Position numbers and translations under genes: made by a program
Notes under the pieces: model-generated
Database searches by the model: none
The model's input: only the letters and a program-made list of their open reading frames with translations
What the model was told of the DNA's origin: nothing
Part shown: piece by piece, positions 1-5,714 of the stretch
How positions within the stretch are numbered: the stretch's first letter is position 1
Layout: each line of letters starts with the position of its first letter
NCBI GenBank assembly: GCA_003453735.1
Contig: DMNE01000500.1
Coordinates: 15,043-22,111 of the forward strand
Length of the DNA stretch: 7,069 nt
Direction of reading: 5' to 3'
Source: Nitrospiraceae bacterium
GTDB taxonomy: Bacteria; Nitrospirota; Thermodesulfovibrionia; Thermodesulfovibrionales; UBA9159

Positions 1-223
1 CCGGGTACTCCTTCTTATAACAAGCCAGTTCGTCTTCCTCAAGAATGCTATAGAGTCGCGACTGTAATTCTTCCATGGCGAGAAGAAGAGAATTTACGTA
101 CAGAGCAGCCTCCTGGTCGCGCTTGAGCTGCCTCTCCTTTTGCTGATCCTCGCTCCAGGTCCAAACGGACCAGACTGCTGCAGCCAATGCTGATAAAACG
201 GAGAGAATTTCCATGGGATCCAT
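1..223 (-). CDS. Membrane-anchored coiled-coil protein, 3' end outside window
   Basis: I do not recognise a named family. The reading frame is open from an ATG at 223 to the left edge, giving 74 residues and continuing beyond. The start is supported by a strong Shine-Dalgarno GGGAGGG at 229-235, five bases upstream; a second ATG at codon 4 is less well spaced. Residues 5-23 (ILSVLSALAAAVWSVWTW) form one hydrophobic segment. It is followed at once by a charged, heptad-like stretch (about 24-40, with QQKERQLKRDQ) and then a helical region with LQSRLYSILEEDEL near 54-66. The basic residues after the segment suggest N-terminus outside and the C-terminal part in the cytoplasm. I recall similar short-TM hypothetical proteins carrying an 'LYVNxxLLAxEELQSRLY'-like stretch, but cannot name a function. 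It lies downstream of decayed genes and appears intact as far as it can be seen. Confidence 0.75.
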   Translation of the reverse strand, partial: MDPMEILSVLSALAAAVWSVWTWSEDQQKERQLKRDQEAALYVNSLLLAMEELQSRLYSILEEDELACYKKEYP

Positions 224-228
224 ACCCG

Positions 229-235
229 CCCTCCC
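229..235 (-). promoter_or_regulatory. Ribosome binding site deciding the ATG at 223
   Basis: The minus strand reads GGGAGGG here, five bases before the ATG at 223-221. This is the strongest Shine-Dalgarno in the left part of the window and favours that ATG over the in-frame ATG three codons later. It also favours this frame over the overlapping minus-strand frame at 48-257. Confidence 0.7.
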
Positions 236-396
236 TTAGGCCAAAGATAAACCGCATAATACTTCTATAGCATATTCAGCGAGCTCATACAATCGCTTCT
301 TCATATCTCCTATTAGATAGTAAGTATCCAAGTTGTGGAGCTTCACTACCGCAGGGGTGTCCGGTTGACCACTGCTACCAAAGGAGCGACCCAGAT

Positions 397-765
397 CTAC
401 TGGCCGAGATGTGCGAGGGTGTTGTGCAGCGGAGCACTGGAAATCTTGATCAACCCCCTGTACAGTTAGTCCAACTCCAGAATCAGAGAGGTGAACAGGC
501 CGAAGCTGAAAAAGATGAAGGTGAGCCAGCAAACCAACAGCACGAGGAGCGGCATCGGGAGCAAGTCCTGCCCGGGGACCCTCAAAGCGGTTTGCCCAGG
601 GATGAAGGAACGGAATTGCAGCGAGACCACTTTTTGCGGCAATACCCTCAAAATCTTGCATCCGCCGCCGTAGCTCAGTGCCCTGTTGGCAAAGCGATAC
701 ACCGAGCATCCCATGGCCGAGCAGAAATAAAGCTTCTGGATCGCCCGTAACAAGACAACACGCGG
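397..765 (-). pseudogene. Decayed DUF4239 (bestrophin-like) membrane protein, C-terminal half
   Basis: Intact DUF4239 proteins are about 250-residue membrane proteins of unknown or suspected channel function with two C-terminal transmembrane helices. Here the minus strand preserves recognisable pieces in shifting frames. Around 558-470 it reads PMPLLVLLVCWLTFIFFSFGLF, the first of the two helices, which then jumps directly to LILELD. The usual segment between them (roughly 22-25 residues, most of the second helix) is missing, consistent with an internal deletion. A TAA at 468-466 follows LELD, and the same frame resumes with GLIKISSAPL and LAHLGQ before TAG at 399-397, which is the family's typical C-terminus. 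Upstream, alternative frames give RRRMQDFEGIAAKSG (about 665-620) where the family has a Gln/Ala-rich helix, so at least one frameshift is likely. The right boundary near 765 is approximate. There is no long intact frame, and I judge it non-functional. Family assignment is from memory of the consensus, not from a search. Confidence 0.7.
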
Positions 766-838
766 CTGGGTCATTTGGGAAACCTTTGAATTCGGATTGA
801 TTACTCTTGCTGAGCACAAGCATTACTATTTCTCTCAA

Positions 839-1069
839 TCAGTCCTTTAGCTGCCCCGACGGGGAGCTCATCCTGCGAAATAGCCCATCGCGATCGCTAT
901 CAAAAGGGTACAACTTCACTACGGTGATCCGCTTGGCCAGAAAACCGCAAGCTATGGTTGCCGCAAAGGCGCAGAAATCAACAACTTCATGGCCAGACGC
1001 GTGAATCTGGGCGACCAGTTCCTCCTTCAATTCAAGACTGCCTTGATCTGTCGCAATCCCTACACGCAT
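839..1069 (-). pseudogene. rpiB: Broken 5' part of ribose-5-phosphate isomerase B (RpiB/LacA/LacB family)
   Basis: RpiB interconverts ribose 5-phosphate and ribulose 5-phosphate in the pentose phosphate pathway and is normally about 145-215 residues. From the ATG at 1069 the protein starts MRVGIATD, then LELKEELVAQ and GHEVVDF, a clear match to the family's N-terminus, where the usual start is M(K/R)xGIA(T/S)DHGGFxLKE. The conserved DHGGF has become DQGSL, so the substrate-contacting His is lost. After VDFCAFA the frame no longer matches. A second frame gives ADHRSEVVPF where the family has DDYPDFVVPL, and a third gives LIAIAMGYFAG near 903-871 where LARAIAxGxV is expected, so two or more frameshifts are implied. 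The catalytic Cys region (CGSGVG) and everything after it are absent. The original frame stops at 839. The start has a good Shine-Dalgarno (GAAGGAG, 1078-1084, eight bases away), so a 76-residue fragment could still be translated. Confidence 0.75.
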
Positions 1070-1077
1070 GATGATTT

Positions 1078-1084
1078 CTCCTTC
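1078..1084 (-). promoter_or_regulatory. Ribosome binding site of the rpiB remnant
   Basis: The minus strand reads GAAGGAG eight bases before the ATG at 1069. It marks the ancestral start, because the RpiB similarity begins exactly at this Met. The longer frame that opens at 1174 adds 35 residues of low-complexity, Arg- and Gln-rich sequence with no family counterpart. Confidence 0.6.
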
Positions 1085-1105
1085 AGGAAACTGTCCACTA
1101 TTTCT

Positions 1106-1133
1106 GCGAGGAAAGCATGCTTGGTTTCCTCGC
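1106..1133 (-). promoter_or_regulatory. Leader hairpin, 9-bp perfect stem, upstream of the rpiB remnant
   Basis: GCGAGGAAA at 1106-1114 and TTTCCTCGC at 1125-1133 form a perfect nine-base inverted repeat around a ten-base loop. On the minus strand it would fold in the 5' leader, 21 bases before the rpiB Shine-Dalgarno. There is no T-run after it, so it does not look like an intrinsic terminator. It could be an attenuator arm, an mRNA-stabilising hairpin or a DNA operator; the sequence alone does not decide. Confidence 0.45.
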
Positions 1134-1261
1134 TGGGTTCCCCTCCTTAAGAAGCAAGTCGCTTGCCATCGCAAAAATAGTGCATATTTATTACACTAAG
1201 TCATCTTCATACAAGAGTTTTCCTGGACGCAGAAAAAGTCTGCAAAGGAGTTCTTCGGTGG

Positions 1262-1291
1262 CGATATTTCGGTAAGCCTACCGATATTTCG
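1262..1291. repeat. Two CGATATTTCG repeats, 20-base period, around a small inverted repeat
   Basis: CGATATTTCG occurs at 1262-1271 and again, identically, at 1282-1291. Each copy is itself an imperfect palindrome (8 of 10 bases symmetric). The junction contains TCGGTA (1269-1274) and TACCGA (1279-1284), a six-base inverted repeat with a four-base spacer. A period of exactly 20 bases puts both copies on the same face of the helix, as expected of a cooperative operator. The site lies between the end of the AsmA-like gene and the rpiB remnant. I do not recognise the binding protein. Confidence 0.5.
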
Positions 1292-1310
1292 ACAAACTTC
1301 CTCGTCCCTC

Positions 1311-1379
1311 CTAGGTAGCGAGTCGCCTGATCCCCAGTTTCTTCATCTTCGACTGCAGCGTTTGCACTTTCCCCGCAGC
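1311..1379 (-). pseudogene. Possible C-terminal scrap of a Fis-type helix-turn-helix regulator
   Basis: Directly after the TGA of the AsmA-like gene, the same frame stays open for 22 codons and ends in TAG at 1313-1311. It encodes GKVQTLQSKMKKLGI followed by RRLAT. This resembles the last helix of the Fis-like DNA-binding domain at the C-terminus of sigma-54 enhancer-binding proteins (NtrC family), where sequences such as LGIxRxTLxxKMKKLGI are usual. No Shine-Dalgarno or start, and none of the AAA+ domain, is present, so it would be a deletion remnant. The stretch is short, so chance resemblance or a former C-terminal extension of the AsmA-like protein remain possible. Confidence 0.4.
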
Positions 1380-4300
1380 TCACCTGGCATTCTGCCGTTC
1401 TTCCTTTGCTCCGTCCCCTTTCCCTGGAAACAATGGTGTGAATATTTTAAAGGGAAGCTCTAGGGTCCTCTTCATTATCCCCAGCAGTCCCGAATCAGAC
1501 GAGGACAGGAAGAAAGGGTTGACCTGCGGGTCTTTAATATCACCGGTCACCCGGACAGGAACCGACAGCAGCGTGTCGCCCAGTATCCACCCAAGTACGG
1601 GTATCTTCTCGATAATTCGGTCGACGGTTCCCAGGGGAGAAACCAAGGCCTTAACGTCCAGGCTATTTCCTGCCAGATCGACGTATCCCTGTGAAACCAT
1701 CTTCATATACGAACTGTCCAGGAGCCCTTCATCAATTTCTATCCTGTCGTTCCTCAGTTTACCCTTCATCACAACTTTATTGTAGGCAAGACCTTTCTTC
1801 CAGATGTTCCCATATCCCCTTGCGATCTCGGTAACCTCGAGTAAGGCAAGGACCTTCAGAATCGAAGGCTCGTAGTAAATACGTCCGTTTCTTGCAGTGA
1901 AATCAATCTCACCGTTGATCGAACGAATGATTTCTTTTTTCACTCCTCTCCCGGTGATCTTTCCCGAGAGATCAAAAGTCCCCGTTGCATAATCATCCAG
2001 ATCAAAAGAACGTGAAAGGCAGGAAATGGTGGACTCCACCCTCTGGTTCTTTGCAGTGAGGCGGAAATCAAGGGAGATTTCGCCGCGACCGACGTTCACT
2101 CTCCCCGGGAAAGAAACACCGCAGAAGTCAGCCTCTGTCACGTTGACAGTCGTTCCCTGACCGTCCAGAGAAATCTCCGCACTAAAAGGGGCGACACTGA
2201 TTTCACCGTATTTGAGTTGGCCGGCTCTGAGTCTTACTGTCCCTTTTAGCGAGGGGACTGAGTCTTCGCTCTGCTCCTGATTCTCCCCGTCATTCTCTAT
2301 CTTTTTCAGTTTTCTCTCGATACTCCCAGCATCCAGTACTGATGCCGAGACATCCATATCGACAAGCACGCCCTTTTCTGAAGATCTCAGCTCTCCGCTA
2401 AGAGAGACCCTGTCGTCACCCCACTTGAGACCGAAAGAATCCAGATTGAAACGTTCTCCGGCAGCCTCGACGGAAAGACGCTCTATCTCAACCGGCGCCG
2501 TATCTTTTACGGGAATGACGAACCCGTCCGCTGCCACCTTGCCCGTTGCACTAAATTTCATGGACCTGTCCAGGGAAACTTCTCCCCGGAAATTCCCCGA
2601 TATCCATCCGACGGAGTGGTCATCAATGTCCATCACGCTTTCAGCCGTCTTTTCCGTCAACTTGCCGGAAAAGCCAAGGCCGATCTTGTGCTCATCCAGA
2701 GTGAGTGAGACTTCAGCCCGTGAAGAAGAATCCTCAATGAACAGCCTGTTGAGCTTGAACCCCTTCTTGTCCTTGACGATATCAAGAGAAACCTCGGGTC
2801 CTTTTGCGATGGTCATGGCTCCTGAAAAAGCCGTCGCCCCTTCCCTCTCCCAGATAAGGTGTGATAAATCGACCGACAACCGCAATGACTTCCGTGTCCA
2901 CGCTGGAAGCTTCAGCGTCTTTCTGATCCAACGGAAAGACTCAGGACCGACCAAACCCTTCAGAGTCAGATCCAGTTTTGGGTTTTTTAGATAACCGGAG
3001 AGTTCTCCGGTGAGATCAATCGCTGAATCCAGCATCCGCACTTCTGCACCTGAGACTGCCAAATTTTCCTCTGTAGCCTCGATAGTTGTCTTCGTCACAC
3101 TCACACTGCCTGGGAGATCTGATGAGGTGAAGGCAATGTCCCGTCCGCTGCCTCCTATCTTGAAACGCCAGTCTTTCGGGCTGAGGAGAGGACCCTTTAC
3201 ATTGAGCGAAGAGAGCGACACCGTGCCCTCCAACGAACCGACCTGCTTCAGGGCAGGCTCCAGAGTCTCGTACGATCCCAGCCAGCGGTGAACTTCAGGC
3301 AGAGAGATATTGAGAGACCCCGAGGCGATGTCAAGGAAGAATTTTTTTTCGAGGTCTAGCGAAGCCGTAAGCCCGGAGAAAGAAGAACTTCCGATGCTGA
3401 CCCTAAGGTCTTTTGTCGCTACCTTCTTGCCGTCATAAAAAACCTGTCCCTGAGTAATCCTCACGGGATAGGGTATGCGAAGGTAATCCGCGGAGAGGGC
3501 TATCTCTTGAACGTCCGCCGCCACAGTCGGCGAAGCAGAGTCACCTGCCATGATCAGCCTTCCTCTTGCCCTTCCCTCCACCCGCTTTATAAGCGAGATC
3601 TCATGGTCTACCGCTTCGTTCCTTAGCAGTCTTGAGAGGAGATCTTTGAGCGTAGTTAGATCGGCTGCAACCTGGGTATCCAGACGGATAGGGACAACCG
3701 CTCCCTCTAGCCCTACGCGCAACGTGCCATCCTGCAGTCGCGCCTTGTCTAAGCTGGCAGTAATACCTGTGCCGTTCAGTATTCCTTTGATGATAACGCA
3801 GTTTCCGGAGACATCCTTGAAATCCAGGGGTGGTCCCTTCACAAAGACCTCGCCGCGCTCAATCCTTCCCTTTATCTGAATGTTTGCTGTGCTCCCCAGT
3901 TCGTCAAATGAACCTGCCTGCGAAGAGACCGTAATGCGGGGTATTGTTCCGCTTTGGACATAGCTGAAAATGTCCTGCACGATGGGGATATCCCCTGCAA
4001 AAGAATATGCTGCCTTTCGTATGGGACGCACATCAAATCCGCGGCCTTCGATGTTCAGACTTATCTGCCTGTCACTACAATCGACAAGCAGTGTTCCTGC
4101 CAGGACGAGACGAGGATCGAAAAGGTGTAGTTCCTGGAGAGATACCTCAGTCCGGCCGTCACGAATCCGAAAATCTCCCCTGAGTGTGTCTCCATGGATT
4201 GTCAGCTGTTTGCCCTTCCGCTTCAGGGTGAGAAAGGACGGTGCAGAAAACCCTTCACCCTCAATCGTTTTCATATCGGCTGTCCTGAAATGAAAATTAA

Positions 4301-5036
4301 AATCTGTCCCCGATCCCTCGACCTCGACAGGACCATGCGGCATGAAATACCGGGAAAGGGGTTGCATCTGGACCTGTCGTAGATCGATTTCCCCCTTGCC
4401 CGAGAGACTCTCCTGATCTAACTGTAGCAGGACCGTCATTGCCTTTGCGAAATTGGATGAGCCGCTGATCTTGATCTTCGGCCCGCTCGGCGGAAAGACG
4501 ATGTCCGCGTCCAAATCGGCGAATGAAAAAGCTGTCTGATCGCCATCAAGAAGCGTAAGACTTCCCTTTTCCATTACAATGTCCAAGTTTGGCGTTTTCT
4601 CCGCAAGCGCTTTGAATAGCTCCTGCAGTTTCCCCCTCAGTTCCTCAAGGGTGGGAAGTTGTTTATCTCTCGGGCTTTCTTCCAACCGCATGCTGACCTT
4701 CGGCGCCGTAAGCCGAAGGGAGGATACCCTCAGGTTCCCTCGCAGGAGTGGCAGGATTTTTAGATGCACGGCGAGGGAATCGAATGATCCGTGCATGCGG
4801 TCGCGGAAGATCACGGTCCCGTTGTGAAATGTGACAGCGGGGCGCGGCAAGAAAGAAAGATCAGCGCTTCCGTATGAGATTTGAGCACCTAATTTCTCCG
4901 AGATCCCCGACTGGACAGTGCTTCTGACTAATTCCATATTTATGAATTTCGGCAGGAAAGTGAGCACAGCAAGGGAGAGGACCGCCAATACAAAACCTCC
5001 CGCCGTTAGCCAGAGGAGGCTTCTCCTAAGTCTCAT
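1380..5036 (-). CDS. AsmA-like / YhdP-type envelope protein, 1,218 residues
   Basis: Members of the AsmA superfamily (AsmA, TamB, YhdP) are anchored in the inner membrane by one N-terminal helix and reach into the periplasm with long beta-rich, groove-like domains. They are linked to phospholipid transport to, or homeostasis of, the outer membrane. Here residues 2-5 are basic (RLRR), 7-28 are hydrophobic, and the AsmA N-terminal domain follows (YGSADLSFLPRPAVTFHNG at about 55-73). The middle is a long run of alternating beta-like segments with many 'V.G.....P.' turns. The C-terminal AsmA-like domain runs from about 1037 to 1218: NGEIDFTARNGRIYYEPSIL, then SPLGTVDRIIEKIPVLGWIL (1134-1153) and VRVTGDIKDPQVNP (about 1156-1169). 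The gene has no frameshift. Its ATG has GGGAG at 5044-5048, seven bases upstream. It stands alone, with 374 bases before it, so it probably has its own promoter. The exact subfamily and substrate cannot be read from sequence. Confidence 0.9.
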   Translation of the reverse strand: MRLRRSLLWLTAGGFVLAVLSLAVLTFLPKFINMELVRSTVQSGISEKLGAQISYGSADLSFLPRPAVTFHNGTVIFRDRMHGSFDSLAVHLKILPLLRGNLRVSSLRLTAPKVSMRLEESPRDKQLPTLEELRGKLQELFKALAEKTPNLDIVMEKGSLTLLDGDQTAFSFADLDADIVFPPSGPKIKISGSSNFAKAMTVLLQLDQESLSGKGEIDLRQVQMQPLSRYFMPHGPVEVEGSGTDFNFHFRTADMKTIEGEGFSAPSFLTLKRKGKQLTIHGDTLRGDFRIRDGRTEVSLQELHLFDPRLVLAGTLLVDCSDRQISLNIEGRGFDVRPIRKAAYSFAGDIPIVQDIFSYVQSGTIPRITVSSQAGSFDELGSTANIQIKGRIERGEVFVKGPPLDFKDVSGNCVIIKGILNGTGITASLDKARLQDGTLRVGLEGAVVPIRLDTQVAADLTTLKDLLSRLLRNEAVDHEISLIKRVEGRARGRLIMAGDSASPTVAADVQEIALSADYLRIPYPVRITQGQVFYDGKKVATKDLRVSIGSSSFSGLTASLDLEKKFFLDIASGSLNISLPEVHRWLGSYETLEPALKQVGSLEGTVSLSSLNVKGPLLSPKDWRFKIGGSGRDIAFTSSDLPGSVSVTKTTIEATEENLAVSGAEVRMLDSAIDLTGELSGYLKNPKLDLTLKGLVGPESFRWIRKTLKLPAWTRKSLRLSVDLSHLIWEREGATAFSGAMTIAKGPEVSLDIVKDKKGFKLNRLFIEDSSSRAEVSLTLDEHKIGLGFSGKLTEKTAESVMDIDDHSVGWISGNFRGEVSLDRSMKFSATGKVAADGFVIPVKDTAPVEIERLSVEAAGERFNLDSFGLKWGDDRVSLSGELRSSEKGVLVDMDVSASVLDAGSIERKLKKIENDGENQEQSEDSVPSLKGTVRLRAGQLKYGEISVAPFSAEISLDGQGTTVNVTEADFCGVSFPGRVNVGRGEISLDFRLTAKNQRVESTISCLSRSFDLDDYATGTFDLSGKITGRGVKKEIIRSINGEIDFTARNGRIYYEPSILKVLALLEVTEIARGYGNIWKKGLAYNKVVMKGKLRNDRIEIDEGLLDSSYMKMVSQGYVDLAGNSLDVKALVSPLGTVDRIIEKIPVLGWILGDTLLSVPVRVTGDIKDPQVNPFFLSSSDSGLLGIMKRTLELPFKIFTPLFPGKGDGAKEERQNAR

Positions 5037-5410
5037 CGTAGCGCTCCCAGGGAAGCACCGCTCAGGAGTACCATCTCATATCTTCTCTCTTTTGTAATGC
5101 GGTTCATGGCTTTGTATTGGACCTACCCTTGATCATCTGCTCTAACCATCAGACAGTCTATCGTGGATGCACTAATGGTCATTTCGTGTTGCACTGAGCC
5201 GGGTAATCCGGGAAATGCCATTCGAAAGAAAATCTTTGATCGATGTACCGACACCGAGGCCTGAATAGCTCCTTGCTGTCAGTAGCGACCATTTACATAG
5301 AGGCAGAGCTATTTTAACCGTGCAGTGGTGGCACAAGAAGATGCTTTCGTTTTCAGTCTGCCCGAAATCATAACTCAGTGTTCCTCTGCGTGCCAGTGCA
5401 TGCTCTAGAT
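5037..5410. other. 374-base intergenic region, no intact gene
   Basis: This stretch separates the AsmA-like gene from the small membrane protein. It holds the Shine-Dalgarno of the AsmA-like gene and presumably its promoter, but I found no convincing -35/-10 pair. One minus-strand frame (5221-5123, 32 residues) reads GLPGSVQHEMTISAST then CLMVRADDQG, faintly like the end of a universal stress protein (GSVxxxVxxxAxCxVLxVR). A 13-codon frame starting at 5074 overlaps the AsmA start. No tRNA, terminator or strong repeat is visible. Confidence 0.6.
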
Positions 5411-5656
5411 CTAGTCTTTTTGTTCTTTCTGTTCACAGTACTCTATCCCATGCGTTCTTAAACAATGTCGATAAATAATTTCATAGACAAAAGGATCTTT
5501 ATCCGCCCTTTTTTCGGCTTCCATCGAACATTTCTCTCTCACCACGCTCGGCCAATACTCATACCAGAAAAACAGCCCCGCTCCAATCAAAAGTGCAAGG
5601 ACGATGAGACGTCCAAATGGTCGCTTAAAAAGCGCTAAAGATCTTCTCTGTTTCAA
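5411..5656 (-). CDS. Small single-pass membrane protein with three periplasmic Cys, TTG start
   Basis: I do not recognise a named family. The 81 residues begin with a basic stretch (KQRR, then KR at 11-12), one hydrophobic helix at about 17-32 (LIVLALLIGAGLFFWY), and a charged tail. By the positive-inside rule the tail faces the periplasm. It contains Cys43, Cys65 and Cys74 and the stretch YEIIYRHCLRTHGIEYC (58-74); a Y-x2-C-(L/I)-R-x-(H/K)-G pattern occurs in various small exported proteins. The start codon is TTG at 5656, supported by GGGAGG at 5664-5669 with seven bases of spacing. A TGA lies in frame upstream and there is no in-frame ATG between. It follows the Cys-repeat protein by 58 bases with no terminator between, so they are probably co-transcribed. 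Function unknown; a role beside the Cys-repeat protein is inference. Confidence 0.7.
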   Translation of the reverse strand: MKQRRSLALFKRPFGRLIVLALLIGAGLFFWYEYWPSVVREKCSMEAEKRADKDPFVYEIIYRHCLRTHGIEYCEQKEQKD

Positions 5657-5663
5657 CTTATTT

Positions 5664-5669
5664 CCTCCC
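5664..5669 (-). promoter_or_regulatory. Ribosome binding site that decides a TTG start
   Basis: The minus strand reads GGGAGG seven bases before the TTG at 5656-5654. With an in-frame TGA upstream and no in-frame ATG or GTG near this spacing, it fixes TTG as the initiator. TTG starts usually lower translation, so this protein may be made at a lower level than its upstream neighbour, whose ATG is preceded by AGGAGG. Confidence 0.65.
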
Positions 5670-5714
5670 TCTGGGGTAGTGGAGAAACCTTCTGCTCTAT
5701 ACTATCAGCGGGGG

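Noticed and set aside
48..257. 69-codon minus-strand frame
   Set aside because: It overlaps the membrane coiled-coil gene in another frame, is Ser/Arg/Gly-rich, and lacks a supporting ribosome binding site.
409..750. 113-codon plus-strand frame, Gln/Glu-rich
   Set aside because: It is the complement of the DUF4239 remnant; the composition follows from the antisense of a hydrophobic coding sequence.
236..838. 200-codon open frame on the minus strand
   Set aside because: It crosses the DUF4239 remnant in the wrong frame for most of its length and has no coherent domain or ribosome binding site. It is open by chance within decayed sequence.
839..1174. Longer 111-codon form of the rpiB remnant starting at 1174
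   Set aside because: RpiB similarity begins at the Met at 1069, which has its own ribosome binding site. The added residues match nothing and include the leader hairpin.
1229..1243. GCAGA/TCTGC inverted repeat as a terminator of the AsmA-like gene
   Set aside because: The stem is five bases and the T-run is in the loop, not behind the stem.
2425..2994. 189-codon plus-strand frame
   Set aside because: It lies entirely antisense to the intact AsmA-like gene, is Ser/Pro/Arg-rich and shows no domain.
3550..3879. 109-codon plus-strand frame
   Set aside because: Antisense to the AsmA-like gene, Ser-rich, with no motif or plausible start context.
5405..5414. CTAGATCTAG palindrome at the stop codon of the small membrane protein
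   Set aside because: It is a ten-base perfect palindrome with no loop or second copy; nothing indicates a function.
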